A stretch of 64,000 nt of DNA, taken from assembly GCA_018696595.1 (NCBI GenBank), contig JABHQW010000008.1, positions 363,758 to 427,757 of the forward strand, read 5' to 3'. Numbering within the stretch: the first letter of the stretch is position 1; each line of letters opens with the position of its first letter. Position numbers and translations under genes: made by a program. A model generated the notes under the pieces. That model ran no database searches and had not been told where the DNA came from. It saw only the letters and a program-made list of their open reading frames with translations. The stretch comes from Candidatus Woesearchaeota archaeon. GTDB lineage: Archaea; Nanobdellota; Nanobdellia; Woesearchaeales; GW2011-AR9. This document shows positions 50,435 to 59,812 of this stretch, one piece after another.

Positions 50435-51403
50435 ATGATTAGACGTTACGACGTACTTTGTGTAGGTTCAGCTGTTTTGGATAAATTCTTGACCACTGAT
50501 TGTTCTCTAAAAAGTGTTAAACTGGGAGATAAAGTTCTTGTTAGCCATCAAGAAGTACATTCTGGTGGCGGTGCAACTAATTCTGCAGCTGCTTTATCAA
50601 AACTGGGATTAAAAGTTAAATTATTAACTAAACTTGGAAATGATCATGATGCCGAATTTATTCTGAAAGAATTAAAACAATACAAATTAAAAAACATTTG
50701 TTTAAAGCATAGTAAAAAAAGTACAGACTTTTCTACTATTATTTCTTGTCCACATAAAGATAGGGATCGGATTATTTATGTGCATAAGGGGGCTTCTCGT
50801 GACATTTCTACAAATGATTTCAACAAATCACAATTAAAAGCAAAATGGATTTATCTTGCTAGTTTAATGGGGAAATCTTTCCAGACTGGTAAGGAAATTG
50901 CTCAATATGCAAAGAAAAAGAAAATTAACTTATTATTTAATCCTTCTTTATACTTAGCAAAAAAAGGTAAGAGATATTTGAAATCTGTGTTAGATGCAAC
51001 AAATATTTTAGTGTTAAACAAAGAAGAAGCTCAAGTATTATTGAGTACTCAATCTGGTTCACACAAGAAGTTATTAATGGGATTACATCAACTAGGACCA
51101 GAAACGGTTATCATCTCCAATGGAAGAAAGATGTTATATACCTTACACGAAAACAATATTTATTCAACCCTTCCAACAGACATTAAAGTCACTCACACTG
51201 CTGGTGCAGGAGATGCTTTCACTGCTGGATTACTTGCAGGAATTATTAAGAAATATGACTTTGAAGATGCTTTGAAGTTAGGAATTGCAAATTCTTTATC
51301 TGTGATTCAATCTATTGGAACAAAGAATGGGTTATTAACAGAACCTGAAGCTAAGAAGTTGATTAAAAAGTATAAGATTAAGGTGGTTAAGCATGCACTC
51401 TAG
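50435..51403 (+). CDS. PfkB-family carbohydrate kinase
   Basis: 322 residues. The N-terminus VLCVGSAVLDKFL and HSGGGATNSAAALSKLG is the substrate-binding signature. The C-terminal catalytic motif is THTAGAGDAFTAGLLAG with base Asp260, the anion hole residues and the ATP-binding surroundings intact. Members phosphorylate ribose, fructose, 2-keto-sugars or nucleosides. The middle part is Lys-rich, unlike the classic ribokinase, but the fold is intact. It has a GAGGATGA ribosome site and heads an operon with DUF2090-RpiB and Rpe, so its substrate is likely a pentose or a keto-sugar of that pathway. The gene overlaps the next one by 11 nt. Confidence 0.88.
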   Translation: MIRRYDVLCVGSAVLDKFLTTDCSLKSVKLGDKVLVSHQEVHSGGGATNSAAALSKLGLKVKLLTKLGNDHDAEFILKELKQYKLKNICLKHSKKSTDFSTIISCPHKDRDRIIYVHKGASRDISTNDFNKSQLKAKWIYLASLMGKSFQTGKEIAQYAKKKKINLLFNPSLYLAKKGKRYLKSVLDATNILVLNKEEAQVLLSTQSGSHKKLLMGLHQLGPETVIISNGRKMLYTLHENNIYSTLPTDIKVTHTAGAGDAFTAGLLAGIIKKYDFEDALKLGIANSLSVIQSIGTKNGLLTEPEAKKLIKKYKIKVVKHAL

Positions 51404-53150
51404 AAAATTAATTGATTGGGTTAAGTCTGAAGGGGCTCGTGGATTAAGTGATAATCAATTAAGAAAAACCCTCCTTAAAAAAGGTTGGCCAGAGAAAGAT
51501 GTTGATAAAGCGATCAATTATGCTCACAAAGGAAAAGTTAATTGGATGCCTTTACTTTTATTGTTTGTAGGTACCTTAATTTTATTTTTTGTTGTAAATT
51601 CAATTGACAGGGGTGAGAGTTGGTTTGCTATATTTTTATTTGGTTCTATAATCACTTTAGTTTATTCTATAATCCCTTATTTCAAGTCTAATAAAAAAGA
51701 ATGGTTTACAGAACTAGCAATTATTAATTATATCTCTGGGCTTTTCGCTTTAGCTTTAACAATATTTTTGTTCAACTTTATAGTTTTCATTATCAACTTA
51801 ACTAATCTTCCAGTAACAATTCCTTTTGTTATCATCTTTGTTGCTTTATGTATTATCTTCCTATTTTATACTTTCTTTTTCACTATTGAGAGGGTTTCAA
51901 AACATTTTGTGGGTTATTTTGATTATGAGTCTTATTTCGTTTTCAAACACTGGCCGTTTAAAATATTTAATGTTAATTGGAAGAAGAAGTGGACCTTATT
52001 GAAGTATCCAATAATTGTTATTATAATTGGCTTGGTGATTAGTGGGTTTTATTTTAATGGTATGGTGGTTAGACAAGAAGAATCAATGAAACAATTAAAT
52101 ATCTTAACAGTAATGGAAACACAATTAACAGAAAATTGCTTAAACTTGCTCCCAGAAACAAATAATCTTTCCTTTGGAACAAAAAGCATTATTAGTATAC
52201 ATGTTTCTTCTGTTGGGGATTATTTTTATCCAGAAGAAGTATTTTTGGACATTGATCAAATTTATTATGATTGCGATTTTGTTAGTTCTTTTTGTAAACA
52301 GAAAGATTGGGATTATTCAAGAAAGTTGGAAGAACAAGTTATTCTACCAGGGGGCAGTATTCAATTATTGAAATTGGATTCTGAAGAGAGCCAAACAATT
52401 TTTGTCCCTAAAAAACATTCTCCAGAACAATTACTTGCTTGTCCCACTTTTGAACAGGAACAATTAAAATTAAAGATTGTCAGAGAAGTTGATGAACAAA
52501 GGAGAACCTCCTTTTTGGGTTTGTTTGAAAAGAGTTATCCCAAAGTGACTTTGTGGAATGTCTTAGATTTAACAACAGAAACCATCTTAGATTCTGTTGG
52601 TTTTGGTCTCAAATTAAATTTAAATAATGATTACCGAAGAATAATTAATGATGAAGGAGGACATATTATCCATAATTCATTTTATGATAATAGTTCAACT
52701 TTACTAGAACATATTGATAGTTTGGACGAGAATATTAAAGTTCTGTATCCAAAATATTTAGCAATTAAACCAGAAATTTTTAATAAAGATTGGGTTCCCG
52801 GTTTAGGCGGAGAAGAATATTCCTATAAAGACTTACTTTCTTGGGATCGTTCGTGGGGGTATCTTTTTGTAAAAGCAACTCCGTTTGAAGAATTGGGTCC
52901 GGATTTAACTAGGCTAAGAGAAAAAATTCAAAAAGAATCAATCAAAATATTTTACCAAACAAAAGATGTTGAAGAGTCTCCCGAAAGTAAAGCAATAAGG
53001 TTTAAAATTATTGAAACATTATTGGCCCAAGCATTAAGAAATGATTGTGAGAACTATCAAGGAGAAAGTTGGCAGGATTTTAAAAACTATAGGAAAACTT
53101 GTCGTGAGGAAATAATTGCAATAACTAAAAGTCCGGAGCTATTAGAATGA
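51393..53150 (+). CDS. Multi-pass membrane protein with UBA-like N-terminal motif, unknown function
   Basis: 585 residues. The first 45 residues form the helical motif WVKSEGARGLSDNQLRKTLLKKGWPEKDVDKAIN, a short UBA-like helical module seen at the N-terminus of many DPANN proteins. Four or five transmembrane helices cover about 50-230. The large C-terminal part (about 230-585) is extracellular by topology and contains ten or so cysteines (for example DCDFVSSFCKQKDWD, NDCENYQGESW, YRKTCREEI). No catalytic motif is recognised. It lies between the kinase (11-nt overlap) and the DUF2090-RpiB gene (4-nt overlap, ATGA), so it is coupled to both. It could be a receptor or transporter component of the sugar pathway; this is from context alone. 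Confidence 0.6.
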   Translation: MHSRKLIDWVKSEGARGLSDNQLRKTLLKKGWPEKDVDKAINYAHKGKVNWMPLLLLFVGTLILFFVVNSIDRGESWFAIFLFGSIITLVYSIIPYFKSNKKEWFTELAIINYISGLFALALTIFLFNFIVFIINLTNLPVTIPFVIIFVALCIIFLFYTFFFTIERVSKHFVGYFDYESYFVFKHWPFKIFNVNWKKKWTLLKYPIIVIIIGLVISGFYFNGMVVRQEESMKQLNILTVMETQLTENCLNLLPETNNLSFGTKSIISIHVSSVGDYFYPEEVFLDIDQIYYDCDFVSSFCKQKDWDYSRKLEEQVILPGGSIQLLKLDSEESQTIFVPKKHSPEQLLACPTFEQEQLKLKIVREVDEQRRTSFLGLFEKSYPKVTLWNVLDLTTETILDSVGFGLKLNLNNDYRRIINDEGGHIIHNSFYDNSSTLLEHIDSLDENIKVLYPKYLAIKPEIFNKDWVPGLGGEEYSYKDLLSWDRSWGYLFVKATPFEELGPDLTRLREKIQKESIKIFYQTKDVEESPESKAIRFKIIETLLAQALRNDCENYQGESWQDFKNYRKTCREEIIAITKSPELLE

Positions 53151-54502
53151 CTAACAAATTATACGTCCTTCCATTTGATCATCGAAGTGGTTTTAAAAGA
53201 ATCTTAGGAGTAAAAGATCCTTTGTCTAGGAAGGAAACCCAGGCAATTAAAGATTATAAAGTAATGATTTATTCCGGGTTTAAGAAAGCTTTGAAAAAAA
53301 GTTCAATACATGAATCAGCTGGGATATTAGTGGATGAAACTTATGGGAAAGAAATTTTGCTGGACGCTAAAAAAAGAGGCATCATAACTTGTTATACTTT
53401 AGAGAAATCTGGTCAAAAAGAATTTTTCTTTGACAGGAAAGATTACAAAAAGAGATTAAAACTATTTAAGCCAAAATATGCTAAAGTTCTTCTACGTTAC
53501 AATCCTGAAGCAAATAAAACCTTAAACAAAAGGCAAGCAGAGAAACTTGTTGAATTAAGCAAGTATCTAAAGAAACAGAAAATATTATTTTTATTAGAAG
53601 TTCTGGAAATTCCAACAAAAAGTCAGCTTAAAAGATATAAAACTAAAACTGCTTTTGATCATAAGAAAAGATCTAAATTAATTGTTAAAGCAATTTCTGA
53701 ATTACAAAAAGCAGGAGTTGATCCAGATATCTGGAAATTAGAAGGACTTTACAAAAAAGAGTTGATGGAAAAAGTTGCAGATCAAGTAACGACCTTTAAT
53801 CCGCGTTCAAAAATTGTTGTTCTTGGAAGAGGAGAGAACGAAAAGAAAGCTGAACAGTGGATTAAAACTGGGGCAAAAGTTGATGCGGTAATTGGTTTTG
53901 CGGTGGGAAGAACAGTGTTTAAACAACCTCTTTTGGATTACAAGAATAAAAAGATTAGCAAGTCGATTGCAATCAAAAAGATTACAAAAAATTATTTGCA
54001 TTTTGTTGATGTGTTTGAAAAAGAGAAACTTAAAACTAAAAAGAAAATTTACATTGGAAGTGATCATGCTGGTTTTAAATTAAAAGAACAAATTAAAAGA
54101 TGGTTGAAAAATAATCAGATTGCTTATCAAGATTTAGGAAATTTAGCGTTAGACGTTACTGATGATTATCCTGATTATGCTGAGAAGGTAGCTAAGAAAG
54201 TTGTCAAAGAAAAAACTCTTGGGATCTTGCTTTGTGGTTCTGCTGAAGGCGTTTGTATTGCTGCAAATAAAGTTAAAGGTGCAAGAGCAGTTAATCCACA
54301 TGGAATCATTCAAACATTATTTGCTAAAAAACATGAAGATGCTAATATTCTTTGTTTAGCTGGAGGAAAGTCTAGAACCCCTCAGCCAAGCACACCATTA
54401 GTTAAAGCAACTAAGATGATTAAAACTTTCTTGAATACTCCTTTTTCTGAGGAAGAAAGACATATTAGAAGGTTGAATAAGATTAAAAAGATGGAAAAAT
54501 AA
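53147..54502 (+). CDS. DUF2090 aldolase-like domain fused to ribose-5-phosphate isomerase B
   Basis: 451 residues in two domains. Residues 1 to about 300 are DUF2090: LYVLPFDHRSGFKRIL, SAGILVDETYGKEIL, YAKVLLRYNPEAN, VDPDIWKLEGLYK, KIVVLGRGENEKKA and AVIGFAVGRTVFKQPLL. In bacteria this domain is fused to IolC-type PfkB kinases, as in 5-dehydro-2-deoxygluconokinase, and is thought to be an aldolase. Residues 305-451 are RpiB/LacA: KKIYIGSDHAGFKLKEQI, DVTDDYPDYAEKVAKKV, GILLCGSAEGVCIAANKVKGARA with active Cys in LCGSAEG. RpiB interconverts ribose-5-P and ribulose-5-P. A DUF2090-RpiB fusion is new to me. A separate PfkB kinase lies two genes upstream, echoing the bacterial fusion. Confidence 0.85.
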   Translation: MTNKLYVLPFDHRSGFKRILGVKDPLSRKETQAIKDYKVMIYSGFKKALKKSSIHESAGILVDETYGKEILLDAKKRGIITCYTLEKSGQKEFFFDRKDYKKRLKLFKPKYAKVLLRYNPEANKTLNKRQAEKLVELSKYLKKQKILFLLEVLEIPTKSQLKRYKTKTAFDHKKRSKLIVKAISELQKAGVDPDIWKLEGLYKKELMEKVADQVTTFNPRSKIVVLGRGENEKKAEQWIKTGAKVDAVIGFAVGRTVFKQPLLDYKNKKISKSIAIKKITKNYLHFVDVFEKEKLKTKKKIYIGSDHAGFKLKEQIKRWLKNNQIAYQDLGNLALDVTDDYPDYAEKVAKKVVKEKTLGILLCGSAEGVCIAANKVKGARAVNPHGIIQTLFAKKHEDANILCLAGGKSRTPQPSTPLVKATKMIKTFLNTPFSEEERHIRRLNKIKKMEK

Positions 54503-54503
54503 G

Positions 54504-56276
54504 ATGAAGAAAATATTGTTATTATCAATTCTGTTGTTATTGCTTTTAACTTCTTGTCAAAAAGAAGTTTCTGAGAGTGAATTTTTAGAACTATTTTCTA
54601 ATTCAGAAGAAATTCAATGGGGTGTTTGTTTTGAGAAAGAAAATGGTGTTTTTGGGACTTTTGAAGAAAATAAGTTTACTAAATCCTACCAAATTACTAA
54701 TGGTTGTAAAAATCGAGTTTCTAGTTTTGAAGACAGTAAAGAATTCTTAGTTTTTAGTTGTGAGAAAGAAAAACCAGTTTTGAAAAGTAATCTTTGTATC
54801 TCTGGTTGTTTTAAGAATGCTTGTGTTCCTCTTTCTTCTTGTATAGATTCTGATGGTGGAAAAAACTTTTTTAATTCTGGCAAATTAGAAGTTACTGATA
54901 AAGTTGGTAATAAAGATATTCTTGAAGATACTTGTTATCCTGGTAATTTATTGGGTGAATTACATTGTATAACCTCTTATGAAGTTGGTTTTGAAGAATA
55001 TGTCTGTCCTTTTGGTTGTGTACAAGGAAAATGTTTAGAAGAGAAAGACAAACTTGCGATTTATGAAAAAAGTTTTGGAGAAGAATTAACGGTCTTCCCT
55101 GAAAAAGTTTCTTTAAGTGTTATCCCTCAAATTGCTGTAGTTAATCAAGAAATTAGTTTAGTTGCAACTGGTATTGGTAAATCTTTTAATAAGCCACAAA
55201 TTAGATTTGGTGATAAAGCATTCCAATTATTTGATGATGGTTTTCATCAGGACGGATTAGCAGGGGATAATATTTATGCTTTAATAACAAAAGTCTCTGA
55301 ACCCGGAAAGTTTCAATTAAGTTTGTCTTACACTAATAAGAACAATATTAAAGAAAGTTTAGATCTGAATAAAGATTTAATTGTGATAGAACAAAATGAA
55401 GGTGAGTGTGAATACTTTGCGTCTTCACAAGATAATGCAAAAATAAACATAGTAATTACAGCAGTAGGATATGAAAATGAGGTTGAAGTTATTGAAAGAG
55501 TTGTTGATTATAAAGATCAGTTTGGGGGTATTTTTTCTGTAGAACCATTTAAGTCTAATAAAGAATTGTTTAATGTTTGGTATGTTTCTGCAGAAAATGT
55601 TGAAAATTTAATTTTACCTGATTATTTACAAGAACTTGACGTTGCAGATGAATTACAAAAAGGTTATTCACTTTTAAGTTCATGTCAGAAACCACAACAA
55701 TTTAGTCTCATCCTTTACAATAGTCCGACAAAAACAGAAAATGGTAATGATTTAAGTTATGGTCAATATCGGTATGCCTACACTTATTATGATCCTAAAA
55801 CTAAGGAAGACCCCACAGATGCAGTTCATGAATTCGTTCATGCTTTTGCTGGTCTTACTGATGAATACGTAACTGATTCTGTTAATAATAAAATTATTAA
55901 TGAACAATGTTATTATTCTCCTCATGTTAACTGTTACTCTATAAATAACGGGGTGAAGTATTCTTGTCAAGAAACTGTTGAATCTTACAATGATTGTTTA
56001 GTTAATGCCCCATGGAAAGATTATTTTGGGGATGGGTGTGGAAAAGATGGGGCCATTGATTGTAAACCAATCGATGAAGATTTTAATATTGAAGTTAATT
56101 GTTTTTTGGGATGTGGTAGGCAAAAAAATCTTTATCGATCAACATTTTCTAGTGGAATGAGAAAAATAAGTGTTCCTTTTAAGTTAGGACCAACAAATGA
56201 AAGATTAGTGTGTCAATCAATAAAGGACATTAATGGTTTTGTTAAGGGGACATGCTTAAAGTATAATTTAAGTTAA
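54504..56276 (+). CDS. M64-like metalloprotease lipoprotein
   Basis: 590 residues. The signal ends in lipobox LLTSCQK. Residues 20-180 are a Cys-rich beta region (CISGCFKNACVPLSSCI, CPFGCVQGKCLE). A beta-sandwich spans about 190-300. The catalytic domain (about 305-590) opens INIVITAVGYENEVEVIERV. It has HEFVHAFAGLTDEYV at 442-456, where His442, Glu443 and His446 form the zinc HExxH of the M64 (IgA peptidase-like) family; the GGLADEY-type follow-up is matched by AGLTDEYV. More cysteines follow (CYSPHVNCYS, GCGKDGAIDCK). It would be active outside the cell. One nt follows the stop of the DUF2090-RpiB gene, within the operon. Confidence 0.85.
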   Translation: MKKILLLSILLLLLLTSCQKEVSESEFLELFSNSEEIQWGVCFEKENGVFGTFEENKFTKSYQITNGCKNRVSSFEDSKEFLVFSCEKEKPVLKSNLCISGCFKNACVPLSSCIDSDGGKNFFNSGKLEVTDKVGNKDILEDTCYPGNLLGELHCITSYEVGFEEYVCPFGCVQGKCLEEKDKLAIYEKSFGEELTVFPEKVSLSVIPQIAVVNQEISLVATGIGKSFNKPQIRFGDKAFQLFDDGFHQDGLAGDNIYALITKVSEPGKFQLSLSYTNKNNIKESLDLNKDLIVIEQNEGECEYFASSQDNAKINIVITAVGYENEVEVIERVVDYKDQFGGIFSVEPFKSNKELFNVWYVSAENVENLILPDYLQELDVADELQKGYSLLSSCQKPQQFSLILYNSPTKTENGNDLSYGQYRYAYTYYDPKTKEDPTDAVHEFVHAFAGLTDEYVTDSVNNKIINEQCYYSPHVNCYSINNGVKYSCQETVESYNDCLVNAPWKDYFGDGCGKDGAIDCKPIDEDFNIEVNCFLGCGRQKNLYRSTFSSGMRKISVPFKLGPTNERLVCQSIKDINGFVKGTCLKYNLS

Positions 56277-56319
56277 ATTTGAGGTAAGTTTATATTCATT
56301 AAAATATTACTAAATAAAG

Positions 56320-56946
56320 ATGAGACAAAAAATAATTCCATCAATTATGGCAAAAGACCAGAAAGAGCTAAATGTTGTTCTAAATAAACTTAAAGGGGTT
56401 GTTAAAGAATTACATTTAGATGTTGTTGATGGTAAGTTTGCTAAGAATAAAGCAATGAATTTTGATTTTAGGTTGAGAAGGGAATTTAATTATAATGTGC
56501 ACTTAATGGTTAATCATCCAGAAACTTGGATTAGTAAGCATGGAAAGAAGGTTGATACAATTATTTTTCATCCTGAAGTTGTTGATGATGTTAAAGCATT
56601 AATTAATGAAGTTAGAAAAATAAAGAAGAAAGTTGGATTGGCTTTAAAATCAGAAACTAAAGTTAAAGAAATTAAAGATTACTTAGTTGATCTAGATTAT
56701 GTTTTGGTTCTTACTGTTCATCCTGGATTTTATGGTTCAAAGTTTTTATCAGCCCCATTAAAGAAAATTAAGCAAATTAAAAAGATTAATCCAAAAGTAA
56801 AAGTAATTGTTGATGGCGGAATTAGCCCTAAAACAATCAAGAAAGCAGCAAAAGCAGGGGCAGACTACTTTGTTTCTGGATCTTATACTACTAAATCCGA
56901 ATTTCCAAGAAAATCCATTCGTAACTTATTGGCTACAATAAAATGA
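56320..56946 (+). CDS. rpe: Ribulose-phosphate 3-epimerase family protein
   Basis: 208 residues, TIM barrel. IIPSIMAKDQKELN, ELHLDVVDGKFAKNKAMNFD (catalytic Asp), YNVHLMVNHPETWI (metal His region), YVLVLTVHPGFYGSKF (family PGFGGQKF, here altered) and VIVDGGISPKTIKKAAKAGADYFVSGSYT (catalytic Asp). It equilibrates ribulose-5-P and xylulose-5-P. It lies in the same operon as the PfkB kinase and the RpiB fusion, after a 43-nt gap, suggesting a pentose-phosphate interconversion route: kinase, isomerase, epimerase, aldolase. The HPGFYG variation leaves specificity open. The gene overlaps the next by 4 nt. Confidence 0.9.
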   Translation: MRQKIIPSIMAKDQKELNVVLNKLKGVVKELHLDVVDGKFAKNKAMNFDFRLRREFNYNVHLMVNHPETWISKHGKKVDTIIFHPEVVDDVKALINEVRKIKKKVGLALKSETKVKEIKDYLVDLDYVLVLTVHPGFYGSKFLSAPLKKIKQIKKINPKVKVIVDGGISPKTIKKAAKAGADYFVSGSYTTKSEFPRKSIRNLLATIK

Positions 56947-59090
56947 GAAGAAAACACAAACACAAATCAGAACATTTCACTTTGCCAGAAATAGTTACAC
57001 CAAAAGTAAAAAGAAGAATTGGGAAAACAATTCTTGTTCTGTTTATTCTTTTTTTAGTTATTGCTTCTATTCTGTTTGTTTTGGGAGTAAAAGTGAGATT
57101 TATTTTAGGGGAAGAACTTAGTGTTAATATCAAACAGGACTCTTCCTCTTATTTGGTTGGTTCTGATCAAGCAGTAGATTTATCATTTAGTGTTGTTAAC
57201 GAGAACTTTTTCAAATGTAATAGTCAATGTAACTATGAGTTGATTGACTTGGAGAGTAATAAATTACTTTTTTCAGAAGATTTTTATTTAGAACACAATC
57301 AAGAATATCATAAAAGTGTTGTTGTTGACTCTAAAGAGTTTGGTAATCGTTTATATTTGTACTCGTTGAATATTCAATGTAATAATATTAAAAGTTTAGT
57401 TTGTCTAACAGATGAACTCATTAAACATAATTCTGCATTATTCTTTGTTGAGACAGAACTAACTGCGGAAGAAAAAAGTTTAAGTTTGGATATCATGGAA
57501 AAACTAGAAACAGAGAATGAAAAACTTAATTCTCTTAAAAGCAAATATTCTGAACATCAAACTTTATTGGCTAATAACTTTCCATTAGGCCTAGAAATGA
57601 AAGAAGAAGAACTAAAACTAAAACTTATTAATAAAAGTTTTATAGAAATTGAACAACATTTAAACCAACAGATTGGATTTTGGCAAGAAAGTGAATTTGG
57701 TAAATTTATTCCAACACCTAAGTTGGAAGATTCTCTCTTGTCTTTAACCACTACCGGAAAAAGAATTCGTGAGTTACTTTCCATAAGAAATAATACGATT
57801 GGTATTCTTAATCAAGTGGCTAATAAGAGTGGAGAAATCAAAGGGGCTTATTATCATTCTCCTTTAATTGCTGAAGAAGTTAATAAATTGCAACAAGTTA
57901 ATGATTTGCTGATTTCTGGTGAGCAACTATCTGATGAAAAAATAAATTTGCAAGTTAAAAATAGTGAAACTGTAATCATAAAATTGTTAGAAGATTTTTC
58001 TTTACAATTAGATCAATTAACAAATCATTATTCACCAATTGCTAATGTTTTTGTTTCTAAAAGTGATTGTAATGCTTTAAACTTAATTAAGAAGCAGATT
58101 GTGGAAGAAAACATTACTGTTAATACGGTTAATCTTGATGCATTTATTGATAAAAACTGTTTGGTTGATAAAACTAACTTGACTTTACTAAATGTTACTG
58201 TTGCTAAATCAAACTTTGGTTTTGAAAGTTCTATGCCAGACTTTAAATTGGCTTTTGGAAAACAAGTAAAACAATGTTGTTTGTTTGATGAATGTAAGTC
58301 TTATGATTCTCAAGAGGAGAGAACTTTTACTTTATTTATTCATGGTCATGCTTTGAATAAAGCTAATACGCCAGAGGCTTCAATGGCTGCTTTCGCTAAA
58401 TTACAAGAAGAACTACAAGATAATGCTTTTGTTAACGCGGCAGAAATTAGTTTTGGAGAAATTGATACGAATCTAAATAATTGTGCATTCCCTTTAACTG
58501 CTAGATCTACTTTTTATTATATACCTCATTTGGGTTTTGGTAGATATTCTTTAACTGCTCAGAAATCAGAAAGAATTGAGAATTATGCACTTCGTTTAAG
58601 AGAAATATTAGAAGAAGTTAAGAAAAATGTTCCAAACCACAAAATTAATATTGTTGCTCATTCAATGGGGGGCCTAGTTGTTAGAGAATATCTTGACTTG
58701 TTTGGGGTTAACGGTTTAGATAAAGTGGTTTTTATTAATTCTCCCCATCACGGAGTTACTGGGAAAGTTCAAAAGTTTTGTTCATTAATCGGGGCTTCTA
58801 AAGAATGTGAAGATTTAAGTGCAGGTAGTGTATTTTTACAGAGAATTAATAGTAAGCAATTACCTTTGGGAATTGATTATTATAATATTAGGAGTAAGGG
58901 TTGTTTAATGGAAACAGAAGATGGCGATGGTGTAGTAACTTTAGAAAGTGCTTATCTTTCTGGTGCAGAAGATATTATTATTAATGGTCAATGTCTTGAT
59001 TCATTACAATCCAGTTTGCATAGTGATATTCTTAATCCTGAATTGTACCCAGAAATAGTTAATATCTTGAAAGGTATTCTTGCAGATTAA
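56943..59090 (+). CDS. Membrane-anchored alpha/beta hydrolase (PGAP1/lipase-like)
   Basis: 715 residues. Residues 1-30 are basic, followed by a transmembrane helix (TILVLFILFLVIASILFVLGV). A long extracellular region follows: beta-rich (about 50-150), then helical with probable coiled coil (EKLETENEKLNSLKSKY, about 160-400). The C-terminal hydrolase has FTLFIHGHALNKANTPEA (oxyanion strand), KINIVAHSMGGLVVREYLDLFG with nucleophile Ser574, VFINSPHHGVTG and a late His (SSLHSDIL). This matches the PGAP1/lipase-like fold. A role in cleaving lipids or esters outside the cell is likely. It overlaps rpe by 4 nt and ends the operon. Confidence 0.8.
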   Translation: MRRKHKHKSEHFTLPEIVTPKVKRRIGKTILVLFILFLVIASILFVLGVKVRFILGEELSVNIKQDSSSYLVGSDQAVDLSFSVVNENFFKCNSQCNYELIDLESNKLLFSEDFYLEHNQEYHKSVVVDSKEFGNRLYLYSLNIQCNNIKSLVCLTDELIKHNSALFFVETELTAEEKSLSLDIMEKLETENEKLNSLKSKYSEHQTLLANNFPLGLEMKEEELKLKLINKSFIEIEQHLNQQIGFWQESEFGKFIPTPKLEDSLLSLTTTGKRIRELLSIRNNTIGILNQVANKSGEIKGAYYHSPLIAEEVNKLQQVNDLLISGEQLSDEKINLQVKNSETVIIKLLEDFSLQLDQLTNHYSPIANVFVSKSDCNALNLIKKQIVEENITVNTVNLDAFIDKNCLVDKTNLTLLNVTVAKSNFGFESSMPDFKLAFGKQVKQCCLFDECKSYDSQEERTFTLFIHGHALNKANTPEASMAAFAKLQEELQDNAFVNAAEISFGEIDTNLNNCAFPLTARSTFYYIPHLGFGRYSLTAQKSERIENYALRLREILEEVKKNVPNHKINIVAHSMGGLVVREYLDLFGVNGLDKVVFINSPHHGVTGKVQKFCSLIGASKECEDLSAGSVFLQRINSKQLPLGIDYYNIRSKGCLMETEDGDGVVTLESAYLSGAEDIIINGQCLDSLQSSLHSDILNPELYPEIVNILKGILAD

Positions 59091-59773
59091 ATATACCAGC
59101 TAGCAATAATGATTATTGAATAGATTAAGAATCCAGTTGTGAAGTACCCAATTTTTCCTTTTCTTCCAAATGGCACGTGGTGTCGAATTACTGTGAATAA
59201 TAAAACGCCTAATGCTAATCCAATTAATGAATAATCTAACCATCTTGGCATTACATTTGTTAATAATAAACCAATGATAGCACCAAACAAAGTTGCACCT
59301 GAAAGGAAGATAGCTTTTAATTTTGATGGGTGTGCTTCTGTTGGTAATGTTGATAGGAATGTATATGTTGCCATAGGAATAAAGAATAATAATCCTTCTA
59401 TTAATCCAAACTTTGTAAATGTAACTAAAACAATACCAATAATTAAATGATAAACAAAAGAGAATATTTGTTCTTCTAAAGATAACATACGAATTAATTC
59501 ATGTCTGTGATTATGTTTGTAGATTTCTTTCTCAATAATGTGGTGGGTAATAAAACCAATTGGTAACGCAAGGAATATTAATTTATCGATGATTAGTGCC
59601 CCTTCTGTAAATGTTGGGAAGAGTTCCAATAATACATAGGTGATTGCTACTCCTGCAGAAAAAGATACAATTTTTTTATTCCATTCTTTGTGTTTAATCG
59701 AATATCTATTACTAAAGAAGTAAATGATTCCAATAATTACTGCTAAGATTAAGGAATAATATGCCATCACCAT
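59087..59773 (-). CDS. ZIP-like multi-pass membrane protein
   Basis: 228 residues with about seven helices. IVSFSAGVAITYVLLELFPTF resembles the start of ZIP metal transporters, which have a conserved H/GxxE region and a following histidine-rich helix; here FITHHIIEKEIYKHNHRHE is His-rich. LPTEAHPSKLKAIFLSGATLFGA and the closing LGLALGVLLFTVIRHHVPFGRKGK are consistent. Metal binding residues are not complete enough to be sure, so this may be a ZIP-derived membrane protein rather than a confirmed zinc importer. It overlaps the end of the convergent hydrolase gene by 4 nt. Start 59773 is preferred; 59767 is possible. Confidence 0.65.
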   Translation of the reverse strand: MVMAYYSLILAVIIGIIYFFSNRYSIKHKEWNKKIVSFSAGVAITYVLLELFPTFTEGALIIDKLIFLALPIGFITHHIIEKEIYKHNHRHELIRMLSLEEQIFSFVYHLIIGIVLVTFTKFGLIEGLLFFIPMATYTFLSTLPTEAHPSKLKAIFLSGATLFGAIIGLLLTNVMPRWLDYSLIGLALGVLLFTVIRHHVPFGRKGKIGYFTTGFLIYSIIIIASWYI

Positions 59774-59812
59774 TAAGATGAGAAATATTTAAGGGTTAAT
59801 AAACCTTTTTGA

